Positions 46,601 to 58,600 of a stretch of 64,000 nt of DNA are shown one piece after another (position 1 is the first letter of the stretch; every line of letters starts with the position of its first letter). The position numbers were made by a program, and so were the translations under genes. The notes under the pieces were generated by a model that searched no databases, was not told the origin of the DNA, and saw nothing but the letters and a program-made list of their open reading frames with translations. The DNA lies in the NCBI GenBank assembly GCA_947172415.1, contig OX359194.1, positions 6,144,401-6,208,400 of the forward strand, read 5' to 3'. This DNA comes from Chondrosia reniformis. Lineage: Eukaryota; Porifera; Demospongiae; Chondrillida; Chondrillidae.

Positions 46601-49600
46601 GAAATAACTGCCTGGCCCAGTGGAGAAGAAGAGAAGTAGAAGGAGAAAAATTATATCCTCATCCAAAGCTCTCACTAGGTTTAGTTCCCTATAGGCCTTT
46701 ACTCTAAAGTACGTAGATGTACATGATAGCATGTAAAACATAGTGTGTTATATTATGTACTTCTATGTATATATCCCTCAGCTTGTCTGCTGTGCTTGGG
46801 AGCAAAGATCATAACATGTACTTGTTTAGGGCACTGGGGAAAGTGCTATATTGCAAACGGTCTACAGAGGAAGTAGATATTAGACAGGAAGTGAGTAAGG
46901 AATCGCTTCCTGTTCATCTGAAGAGAAATGAAAGAAATCCTTTAGACATTCAACCAGAGGTACATTAGTTAGCAAATCTGATTCAGTTTTACTGGTAATG
47001 ACAGATGTAGCGTCAGACTGTATGTATGTGTTCTTTTGTGATTTGCAGTTTTTGTCTCAGCCATTTTAATGCCTGTATTGTTTCCTTCAGTCTCACCCAT
47101 AGTTATGTACTTACTGTGAGTGTCCTTTGCCCGTGGCAGTACACATGCCCACGGATGTGCTAAGCTAAAGAGTGACCCTGGGCTTTGTGATTTGATAGCT
47201 ATGGTACACTTTGCCCTCAGTATACATACACTTACTTGGTGAGGTAGCCCCTGGTAATCCACTAAATCATTTTCTATGGATATGGTTGAGGAGCATATAC
47301 ATATATACATATGAGGCTAAAGATTCATGCAGTATTGTACAATAGACTGAACACTTACTGTACAAATAGAATAGACTGAACACTTACATACTGTAATAGA
47401 CACCTACTTACTTGTTCTGTTATACTGCACTTGCAGGCAGTGCTGGAGCATGTTGGTTTGTCTTATGACATGTTTACTCTCTTTTTACATCAAAATTATC
47501 TGGACTTTGTGGAGGATGTTGAGAGTATTGTAAGTATATCCATTTGTGTGTGTACACAGACTCAGAACAACACTGCTTAAATTATTCCATCTGAAATAGA
47601 CTAATTTGGCTAGATCAAACAAGTGTAAATTATGATAATTTCTTAGAACTGTGTCAAACCTAATCTTGAATAGTCTCATCTTCTGATCTTTGACCATCTT
47701 AAGACACATTTTTGAGGTCACTGAAGAAGATCCCCGGGGTTGAAATATCTGACAACAGAAGATTAAAAAAACTGAGTCTTTAAATACTCAAATGACCAAA
47801 CGATGAGCTGATTTTTAAAGATAAATATGTTTATGTTTTATTATTTTCTAGAATTATCATTTTTATAACCACTCATTCTCTAAGTACCAGTATATACTAA
47901 TTTTTTAAAGACATTAGTATAATTATGTATACCTTAGTACATTGCTTATACATACCTATATAGGAGACAGCCTCAAGGTACCTGAGTGATGCAGATCTGA
48001 TAAACCGGATGGACTGGACTAGAGACAAAGTGAGATTGTTAGGAGCTCCATACCTACGTACATACACACGTACGTACCTACATACAGAACATGTACATGG
48101 GGTAAAGGGAGTTGATTGCACTGTACAAAGGCTATGGTGATTGATGAATAATCACTGGAGCATATTACTGTTAACCAGCCAAGTAACTAAAGTCTTATTT
48201 GGCTGTGTGACCGAAGTCCTATTAAATGGCAACCAGTGATCACTTTCCCAGTCACCTGTACATACAGTATAAGAGTGCATATTAACGCTATATGTATTCC
48301 TTCTCTGTATGCTTATTAGCTTTCCAAGGAGGTTCCCTGTTCCGTGATGGTTGCTTGTAGAGGCCTTATGTTTGCCAATAACCTAGCAACCAAGAGCATG
48401 TGGAGACCGCTGCACAAACCTGCTTGGATTGATGTGAACAAAAAGGTGCCAGAATGGTGCACATTAATAATGTACAATACCATTTCCTATTAATGTGGTC
48501 CACATCAAATTTCATACAAACTTTTCTTCTCTTTCTCCACTGGACCAGAGGTTTTCCATCTTTCATACTTTTAAGTAATGTAATAAGTATACATGTATGT
48601 ATACCAGTGTATAGGTAAGATTCTCATATATACGTATATAGTATTTCTGTATCTTTTGTAGCACTTGTCAAATTGTCTTGTTGGAAATAAACTATTCGAG
48701 GACAGAATTTTGGATGGTACTGTTATAATTTGAAGTGCACATTGCTTGATAATGTTGTGTATGTGCAAATATAAATCTTATTTGCCAAATGTCCTGGATT
48801 AAAATGTCCCGGATAAGGACATCATGAATTTTGAGGGGGGAGGATATTTCTGTACAGTTTATAGAAAGTTTATGGTTAACGCCTCCAATGGTTGTCAATT
48901 CCATCATAGTTGACTAAGGTGTTTAATGAAACAATCAATCTGATTTAGTTAAATATTTGATTTCAATTGCTGTTCACATAGTAGTGAAATTCCTCAGGCT
49001 GAACATTCGTTTATGATAAATCAACTCGTTGGTCACAGTGCCTAAATAAGATGTCCCTGAAGGCAAATTTCACAAGTTGGCAACTATTTAAGTGTGAGGT
49101 GCTGGCTGATTGTATAGTGCACTTGAAGAAAGTTTGAATTGTAATAAGCAAGACTGTAGGCTAACTCCATCTGTATATGTAATTATTAGTGTATCGGTTC
49201 TATTGAAAGGTATATTGTCCGTTGCACATGTAATTTTACCCTTTTAGGAGGCTTTAGTGGTTCTGAGGTTTTGCTGACTGAAGTGCTACCATTTCTGAAT
49301 ATAATCAACATTCCAGTAAACTCTCCAGGTGATTGTTTATTGCCATTTCAACTGAGATGTCACTTCTGTTTCCGAGCCTTAGTTTATTTTATGTGTATGA
49401 CATTGCCTCAGTATATGTATAAGTTAGCCAGCTTATAAAGATAGTAGTCAAGGCTACCTGTATCAGAATTAGAAAAAAACATCACAATTTGGATCAACTC
49501 TAAATTAGAAAATTGGAATGCACTCATTGTGATATAGAATGTGTGAGGTCAAGCCTAATAGGTCGTACGTATATATGAACATGCTAACAGTTGAACCATC

Positions 49601-50228
49601 CACCATTATATGAAATCCCTTTCTTCTATATTTCTGTTTACACAACCACCTCCCCACCTAATTACTTCCTGTTCACCATATCACTTTCTGTTCACCATTC
49701 CTGTTTAACATTGTATTCCACTTTTGTGTATTTCTCAGCTCAAGCACATTTTCTGCAAAACGTCATTCATTTTCCAAAACAAAGATACAGGCCAAGGTAA
49801 AGTGAATCAAAATATCAGAACAGTTTAAATTGTGTACTTACTCCAAGTTGTTAGCTAAGCACACTTTATCAAACACACAGTTAAAACGCACTCACTGTAT
49901 GGAAGATATAGTGAAATTAAAATTTAAGTGTACCTCTCTATACAAAAACCATTGTGCAACCACCTGTTTTTAAAACCTCTGCAACTGTTGTTTGAATAAC
50001 TGGAGCTTCTGGAAATCATTCATATTCATTTGGCCTCTTACGTATATTATTGGTAGGCTGTACTCTGAGAAATTAGATGAAAAAGAAGGAGATCTAGAGG
50101 GAGATGAGGATTTACATACATTTGATATTTCATTCTCCCAATCAGTCCCTCTCAGCCAGACCCACCCCAAAGAGGACATGGACAGCGAAATGGATCTTAT
50201 ACAGAATTTTAGTGATAATGACTGGTAA
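43611..50228 (+). CDS. RAD17: Cell cycle checkpoint clamp loader RAD17
   Basis: RAD17 replaces RFC1 in the RFC2-5 clamp loader and places the 9-1-1 clamp at damaged DNA for ATR signalling. Fifteen exons: 43611-43704, 43779-43924, 44244-44391, 44665-44831, 45219-45271, 45600-45719, 45965-46279, 46782-46959, 47437-47529, 47964-48029, 48320-48445, 48662-48716, 49248-49328, 49739-49796, 50057-50228; about 623 residues (human 670-681). Seen in order: LWSEKYQPKCAEDLAVHKKK, Walker A LLLTGPTGCGKTATV, EWINP, Walker B LVVLVEDLPN, VFIMSDC (sensor 1 region), FNPIAPTMMVKALNRI, LFRALGKVLYCKR, SYDMFTLFLHQNYLDFVED and WRPLHKP. The acidic tail MDLIQNFSDNDW resembles the conserved extreme C terminus of vertebrate RAD17, which contacts 9-1-1. 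The start MSWVESTFGSAFECG is chosen by phase. Confidence 0.95.
44425..44566. mobile_element. Family C palindromic element, second copy
   Basis: ATCTTTGAGATGGTTCATCT at the left and AAAGATGGACCATCTCATAG at the right form inverted ends around a core related to 29935-30120. It lies in a RAD17 intron. Confidence 0.75.
45710..45885. repeat. 33-bp tandem repeat spanning a RAD17 splice donor
   Basis: Five copies of a 33-bp unit, CCAATAAGTCTCATCAGTAT followed by CCTGACCTGTTAT. The first copy contains the last bases of exon 45600-45719 and the functional donor CCA|GTAAGT. The later copies carry CCAATAAGT or CCAGAAAGT, so the donor GT is destroyed in each. Confidence 0.9.
46553..46760 (+). mobile_element. 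Dispersed repeat family A copy
   Basis: Contains GGGTCACTGATAAAGGGTGG, AATTCCCAGAAATAACTGCC, GGCCCAGTGGAGAAGAAGAG, CTCACTAGGTTTAGTTCCCT and ATAGGCCTTTACTCTAAAG in family order, in a RAD17 intron about 20 bp upstream of the exon at 46782. Confidence 0.85.
48115..48255. repeat. Dispersed repeat family B copy
   Basis: TTGATTGCACTGTACAAAGG, AACCAGCCAAGTAACTAAAG and CCTATTAAATGGCAACCAGT match the repeat found at 12990-13160 and 14195-14370 inside RPTP-L introns; fragments also occur near 16690, 34110 and 60210. It lies in a RAD17 intron. The family is short and non-coding. Confidence 0.65.
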
Positions 50229-52663
50229 CTCTGCTAGTATGTGACTGTAATGTGATTTTATCCCATTTTGTTTTTATTTACCCCACATTTTGAAATATAT
50301 ACATTTGAACTGAATTAGTCACCGGTGATGTCTTCACTTCCTATCTTATACCATAGATTAACTGACACTGTGCTTATTAAGTGCAGTGGGGTCTGACTAG
50401 TAGGAGCCTAAAGGAATGAGCTACAAATACCCCCTATCAGAAATCTGTATTAACAGATTCCTCCTGTATACTGACAATACTTATGTATAATATAAATATA
50501 AATGCAATGATGTACTCATAGTGTATATATATTAGGAATTTCCTATTGGTTGGGCTCCTATTGATGAGACTCTCACAGACATCTCTAAAGCATATTCAAT
50601 AAGTTTGATTGTAAGCAGTATTTGCTCTATCTCTCATATACGGTACGCACGGAAATTATCTTGACGTTCGAAGTTTGAACTTCGCAGTGTACTTCGCACT
50701 ACTTCGAAACTACTTCGTGTTACTTCGAAACTACTTCGCACTACTTCGAAACAGCTTCGGACTACTTCGAAATACTTCAGAAAAACTTCGGTGAAACTTC
50801 ACATAAAGGTGTTGTTGAATGCTGTTAATTTGAGGGTATATGCATGAACTTCGATTAAACACTTCGAAACGAAATTGATACGAACTTCGACAGCTTCGAA
50901 CTAACTTCGCAAAGTTCGAACTTCGAATGTTAAGATAATTTCCGTATGTATACTGATTTTTGTATGCTAGATCTAAATTGAATATACAGATAAATTTATA
51001 ACTAAAAGCCTAACCAAATGGGCTAATGTGAAGCTGTAACAGCACACGCAGGCGTCCACATAAAGTAGCATCTATTAGCTGTTTGGTCTTTGGCTATATT
51101 GTATCAAGTTACCACAAATAGCCTTCAAATGTGAAATAGCTGTAAATTTAATTACACACATATCTTGAAATTCAAAACTGTAGAACACATGAAAACATAT
51201 CATGCATTATCTACATAAAATACCATTTTTCATAGAACCATAACTGAAGTACGTATACATGCATATATAAGTACGTATGTAAACTGCAGACATTGTAATG
51301 GCTCACTTTAATATTCTTTTGGATCTTGTTATAGTACTTTTTTGGTTGATTGTCCAGACCAATCGGTAACTCACGACTATACCATTTGAACAAACTTCCA
51401 CTAGAATGATATCACCATGCATGCATTGATAAGCAATGTCCGGTCTGGACAACTGACCCAAAAGGTACTGTACTAAAGCATCATTTACATTGAGGATGTT
51501 CCTGAAACCATACTTCACATTCCAATTATGACATAACATGTCCTATCTTGGCATTACATCCTGATCACCTGTAATAACTAAAATTACTAAATACCTGCCA
51601 GTGTAGTGCATGTATCCATAGTGACAGAACTCAAACTATTCACCTTTTACGTATATTGTTATACTATACAGTACTTACGTACATATGTATATAGTAAATT
51701 TGACTTTTTTTCTATGTATATTATATGTATGTATATATCCTTATTTACGTATATAAGACTGTCTGTATGTGTACTTCTCTGCTCATTGAGCATTCATTAG
51801 GAAATGTGCTACACTGATTGTCAATGTATTTCTGTGGGAGGTATACTGTACATATACACAGATTATTATAGTACATTGATATATTGTAGCCTTGTGGTTT
51901 TGTAGCTACGTACGTATTTTAATGATTACAAGTCACACTTACAGTAAGTTTGCCTATAATACATACATTGTAGATATATTGTAGGTAGGTATATTGTACT
52001 GCCTCAAATGTGTGAATCTATTTATATATACGTATATATTATATTAAGAAATACTTTGTCTGTATACTTAATTGATAAAAGATAGCAGCTGCCTGCAAGG
52101 TCAATACTGTGAATAAACATGTATAGATTGCGCTATATCTATGTACGTATATAAGTACCTTTATGAGAATCTATATATAGATTCTCATAATACTAAAGGT
52201 ATATACGTATATATAATATATATATATTCAGAGTATAGTGTATGTTGTCTATATGTATATAGTTACTATATCTAAAGAATGTCACTGGAATTTGGGATTT
52301 GAGATAAGAAATCTTATAAAGGTGTCAAATTGTGTCCAAAGTGAGATATAGTAATTTCAAATGGCATGTGAACATTCTTGTCTCCATTTTTGAAACTAAA
52401 TAGAGTCCCCCTCACACATTCCAATCACACAGTATTCACAACCCAACTATATGTTCTGTTTAGTTAGGAAGTATGTACGTATAGATGTCATAGTGAAGAT
52501 ACGTAACTGCACCAGAAGTGGTAGATTTTCTTAATAAATCTTTGGAAGTGTTTCCCTATTAAGGACTGAAAGGTAAAATATAGTCTTCAAAGGTTAAGTT
52601 GTCCTAATTTAAAGATCTGCCCTTCAGCCAAAAGGAGCACATCTACAGCTATCAGGTAGTAAA
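50229..52663. other. Intergenic region between RAD17 and RPTP-R
   Basis: No supported coding exon. It holds a MITE-like element at 50646-50948, a small AT hairpin near 52160-52210 (GAGAATCTATATATAGATTC), and dense TACGTA motifs. The RPTP-R promoter and 5' leader should lie just before 52664. Confidence 0.6.
50646..50948. mobile_element. 303-bp MITE-like element rich in ACTTCG
   Basis: The left end, CGCACGGAAATTATCTTGAC then GTTCGAAGTTTGAACTTCG, and the right end, CGAACTTCGAATGTTAAG then ATAATTTCCGTATG, are inverted repeats of about 35-40 bp, bounded on both sides by TA. The interior is a run of ACTACTTCGAAA-like phrases with ACTTCG recurring more than a dozen times. There is no transposase. 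The TA boundary suggests a Tc1/mariner-type source. Confidence 0.8.
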
Positions 52664-55600
52664 ATGAACCACCTAATCAAAACTCTGGTGATTTTGATCT
52701 CAGTCTGTTGGACTGTAACTGAGCAACAAACTATAAATTGTAGTAAGTCTTTACTTACAGATTTACATGCACAATAAACTTGTTTGTGGCTTTAATAAAA
52801 TTTGTGTATACTACGTGTATATATGGCTAATGTGGTTTAGAGCATTCTATAACTTTTGCACAAGATATGATAATGCCTAAACTACAAAATGTCCTTCTAA
52901 TTAGTTACAAAAGTTAGAAATGGTACGTATAAAGCCAAGTAAGCCATATTTGTACTTCTTAAATATATATTCAAATGTTATGGTCTTATATTAGTATTAT
53001 TATTATTGTTGTTGATTTAAGTGCATCATGTGCTGGACGCACACTATAGGGCTACATTGCCCCATGTAGCACTGTATAAAGAGTAATGAAACATACATTT
53101 GGATGGATAAACACAATCCTTATAGCTTCTATATAATTCATCCCCTCCCAACAACCCTATCTTGAGCTCAAAATCTTCCCTGAGAGAATTGTTTATTCAT
53201 AATCAGCCTCTCAATTCTCCAAAATCTATGGTTCCATATTTCGACTCCAATTCCATCAGCCAGTTCCTCCTTTCCTTTGAGCTAAAACCACCATATACGT
53301 ATATGTTCAGTATTATTATTATAATATTATGGACAGTTGAGCTTTTCCTTTACTAAACATGTATCCCTCACACATCTTAATTATCACCATTTCCTTTAAT
53401 ACATTAATATATGTAATTAAAATTTAACAATTAGAATTAAAAAAACATACATATATACAAAATGTTATCCTTTTATCCTTTACAGCCATTACAGATTTCA
53501 CAGCCGAACCTCTCCCTAGTAACACACAGATGGAACAAGTGGCAGTTATGCTCCAATGGATGGATCAGACTAATGCTACCTACAATCTCATTTATTATGA
53601 GACTATGAACCCTTCTGATGATAGAACCATTGATAACATAACCACACCCTACAATGTTACCAACTTGACAGCTTGTACAACCTATATCTTTGAACTCACT
53701 GTATTTAATGATACCGGTATGCCCTGTCCCAATAATCCAACGATTATGCATAAAACAGCCTTAAATGGTAAGTATATTATCAAAAACAAATTTGAGACTT
53801 ATACTTATAGTTATAACTGTTATATTAACTGTAGCATGAAAAATGAAGGACTACTTTAAATTGCTTTATATATATAGTGAGATAAATAATTAAGTTTTAA
53901 TTCTAAAGTACGTATATTAATACCTCTTAAATACGTATACCTTATGAACAGTTGAAAATGGTAAGATTAGCGTCTTTAAAATAATACTTTCAGAACCTTA
54001 AAATTTATTGATGATACAACATGATGATTGTATTCTTGTAGACTCAGTGACAGTCTCCATTGACTCACCACCTAATGATCCTGTTGAAAGGACAGTAGGT
54101 ACTAGTGTTACATTGAATTGTACATGGGACTCTACAGCCTACTATTTTGGCTGGTACAAGGATGGCAGTCTGGTCTATGCACTGGATCTTGCTTCCGGTG
54201 AAGTGTTAAATAACACACTGAATGCTACGTCATCTTATGAGGGTAGGTATTCAGAGTTGACCATCCCTGGTTCTAGTCTCGCTGATAGTGGTAGCTACAC
54301 CTGTGTTGTGAGTTGTGAAGCTAGAGATATGGCATTTGATGATATACCTGGAACACTGGAGGACTCAAAGGAAGTCTGTTTCTTTGGTAAGTCATACTGC
54401 TAGAATGACTTTTGGAAAGTTTGATTCTGAAGTGAATATCCTTTACAGCCGTTCCAGTTAACATTACTGGTCTTGAAATATCCATTCCCACTGATGACCA
54501 AATGCCTGTGACAGCCATGATCACTTGGGATGCATTGTCTGGTAGCGACCAAACTGGTATATCTGATGGATGTGCTGACACAGTGGAATACAATTTAACC
54601 ATTTGCGATGTGAATGATACAATTGTCCATCAAATGACTTATTCGGATGCCATGGCAACAGTGTACAATTTAGCATCCTGCAGCAACTACACAGCAACGG
54701 TGCTGGCTGTCAATAAACTCCAAAATGGATGGTCTGCACAGAGAGAATTTGAAACAGTTGAAAATGGTAAGATTGCCAACTTTTAATATACGTAATTTCA
54801 GAAAGTTAAACTTTATTGATGATACAACATGATGATTGTATTCTTGTAGACTCAGTGACAGTCTCCATTGACTCACCACCTAATGATCCTGTTGAAAGGA
54901 CAGTAGGTACTAGTGTTACATTGAATTGTACATGGAGCTCTACAACCTACTATTTTGGCTGGTACAAGGATGGCAGTCTGGTCTATGCAATGGATCTTGC
55001 TTCCGGTGAAGTGTTAAATAACACACTGAGTGCTACGTCATCTTATGAGGGTAGGTATTCAGAGTTGACCATCCCTGGTTCTAGTCTCGCTGATAGTGGT
55101 AACTACACCTGTGTTGTGAGTTGTGAAGCTAGAGATATGGCATTTGATGATATACCTGGAACACTGGAGGACTCAAAGGAAGTCTGTTTCTTTGGTAAGT
55201 CATACTGCTAGAATGACTTTTGGAAAGTTTGATTCTGAAGTGAATATCCTTTACAGCCGTTCCAGTTAACATTACTGGTCTTGAAATATCCATTCCCGCT
55301 GATGACCAAATGCCTGTGACAGCCATGATCACTTGGGATGCATTGTCTGGTAGCGACCAAACTGGTATATCTGATGGATGTGCTGACACAGTGGAATACA
55401 ATTTAACCATTTGCGATGTGAATGATACAATTGTCCATCAAATGACTCATTTGGATGCCATGGCAACAGTGTACAATTTAGCATCCTGCAGCAACTACAC
55501 AGCAAAGGTGCTGGCTGTCAATAAACTCCAAAATGGATGGTCTGCACAGAGAGAATTTGAAACAGTTGAAAATGGTAAGATTGCCAACTTTTAATATACG

Positions 55601-58600
55601 TAATTTCAGAAAGTTAAACTTTATTGATGATACAACATGATGACTGTATTCTTGTAGACTCAGTGACAGTCTCCATTGACTCACCACCTAATGATCCTGT
55701 TGAAAGGACAGTAGGTACTAGTGTTACATTGAATTGTACATGGAGCTCTACAACCTACTATTTTGGATGGTACAAGGATGGCAGTCTGGTCTATGCACTG
55801 GATCTTGCTTCCGGTGAAGTGTTAAATAACACACTGAATGCTACGTCATCTTATGAGGGTAGGTATTCAGAGTTGACCATCCCTGGTTCTAGTCTCACTG
55901 ATAGTGGTAACTACACCTGTGTTGTGAGTTGTGAAGCTAGAGATATGGCAGTTGATGATATACCAGGAGCACTGAAGGACTCAAAAGAAGTCTGTTTCTA
56001 TGGTAAGCCATACTGCTAAAATGTCTTTTGAAAAGTTTGATTCTGAAGTGAATATCCTTTACAGCCGTTCCAGTTAACATTACTGGTCTTGAAATATCCA
56101 TTCCCGCTGATGACCAAATGCCTGTGACAGCCATGATCACTTGGGATGCATTGTCTGGTAGCGACCAAACTGGTATATCTGATGGATGTGCTGACACAGT
56201 GGAATACAATTTGACCATTTGTGACATGGATGATACAATTGTCCATCAAATGACTTATTCGGATGCCATGGCAACAGTGTACAATTTAGCATCCTGCAGC
56301 AACTACACAGCAACGGTGCTGGCTGTCAATAAACTCCAAAATGGATGGACTGCACAGAGAGAATTTGAAACAGTTGAAAATGGTAAGATTGCCAACTTTT
56401 AATATACGTAATTTCAGAAAGTTAAACTTTATTGATGATACAACATGATGACTGTATTCTTGTAGACTCAGTGACAGTCTCCATTGACTCACCACCTAAT
56501 GATCCTGTTGAAAAGACAGTAGGTACTAGTGTTACATTGAATTGTACATGGAGCTCTACAACCTACTATTTTGGATGGTACAAGGATGGCAGTCTGGTCT
56601 ATGCACTGGATCTTGCTTCCGGTGAAGTGTTAAATAACACACTGAATGCTACGTCATCTTATGAGGGTAGGTATTCAGAGTTGACCATCCCTGGTTCTAG
56701 TCTCACTGATAGTGGTAACTACACCTGTGTTGTGAGTTGTGAAGCTAGAGATATGGCAGTTGATGATATACCAGGAGCACTGAAGGACTCAAAAGAAGTC
56801 TGTTTCTATGGTAAGCCATACTGCTAAAATGTCTTTTGAAAAGTTTGATTCTGAAGTGAATATCCTTTACAGCCGTTCCAGTTAACATTACTGGTCTTGA
56901 AATATCCATTCCCGCTGATGACCAAATGCCTGTGACAGCCATGATCACTTGGGATGCATTGTCTGGTAGCGACCAAACTGGTATATCTGATGGATGTGCT
57001 GACACAGTGGAATACAATTTGACCATTTGTGACATGGATGATACAATTGTCCATCAAATGACTTATTCGGATGCCATGGCAACAGTGTACAATTTAGCAT
57101 CCTGCAGCAACTACACAGCAACGGTGCTGGCTGTCAATAAACTCCAAAATGGATGGACTGCACAGAGAGAATTTGAAACAGTTGAAAATGGTAAGATTGC
57201 CAACTTTTAATATACGTAATTTCAGAAAGTTAAACTTTATTGATGATACAACATGATGACTGTATTCTTGTAGACTCAGTGACAGTCTCCATTGACTCAC
57301 CACCTAATGATCCTGTTGAAAAGACAGTAGGTACTAGTGTTACATTGAATTGTACATGGGACTCTACAGCCTACTATTTTGGCTGGTACAAGAATGGCAG
57401 TCTGGTCTATGCACTGGATCTTGCTTCCGGTGAAGTGTTAAATAACACACTGAATGCTACGTTATCTTATGAGGGTAGGTATTCAGAGTTGACCATCCCT
57501 GGTTCTAGTCTAGCTGATAGTGGTAACTACACCTGTGTTGTGAGTTGTGAAGCTAGAGATATGGCATTTGATGATATACCTGGAACACTGGAGGACTCAA
57601 AGGAAGTCTGTTTCTTTGGTAAGTCATACTGCTAGAATGACTTTTGGAAAGTTTGATTCTGAAGTGAATATCCTTTACAGCCGTTCCAGTTAACATTACT
57701 GGTCTTGAAATATCCATTCCCGCTGATGACCAAATGCCTGTGACAGCCTTGATCACTTGGGATGCATTGTCTGGTAGCGACCAAACTGGTATATCTGATG
57801 GATGTGCTGACACAGTGGAATACAATTTGACCATTTGTGACATGGATGATACAATTGTCCATCAAATGACTTATTCGGATGCCATGGCAACAGTGTACAA
57901 TTTAGCATCCTGCAGCAACTACACAGCCAAAGTGATGGCTGTCAATAAACTCCAAAATGGATGGTCTGCACAGAGAGAATTTGAAACAGTTGAAAATGGT
58001 AAGATTGCCAACTTTTAATATACGTAATTTCAGAAAGTTAAACTTTATTGATGATACAACACAATGATTGTATTCTTGTAGACCCAGTGACAGTCTCCAT
58101 TGGATCACCATCTGATGATCCTGTTGAAAAGACAGTAGGTACTAGTGTTACATTGAATTGTGCATGGTACCCTACAGCCTACTATTTAGGCTGGTACAAG
58201 GATGGCAGTCTGGTCTATGCAATGGATCTTGCTTCCGGTGAAGTGTTAAATAACACACTGAGTGCTACATCATCTTATGAGGGTAGGTATTCAGAGTTGA
58301 CCATCCCTGGTTCTAGTCTCGCTGATAGTGGTAGCTACACCTGTGTTGTGAGTTGTGAAGCTAGAGATATGGCATTTGATGGTATACCTGAAGCACTGAG
58401 GGACTCAAAGGAGGTTCTGTTTTACGGTAAGAATTTTAATATATAAATTCTTGCGTACAGTGTACGTACCATTACCATATTTGTCTGTACAGGTGTACCT
58501 GAAACTGTTGAAGGTTTAAATGCTAAAGTTGTTGATGGATCTCCAGAAGTAAAAGTTCTTGTTCAATGGAGCAGACTCCTCCTCAATGAGACTGGTATAC

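Noticed and set aside
54321..57843. Recurrent minus-strand frames of 69-96 codons across the receptor array
   Set aside because: Antisense shadows of the Ig/FN3 exons; they recur every 808 bp because the sense exons do.
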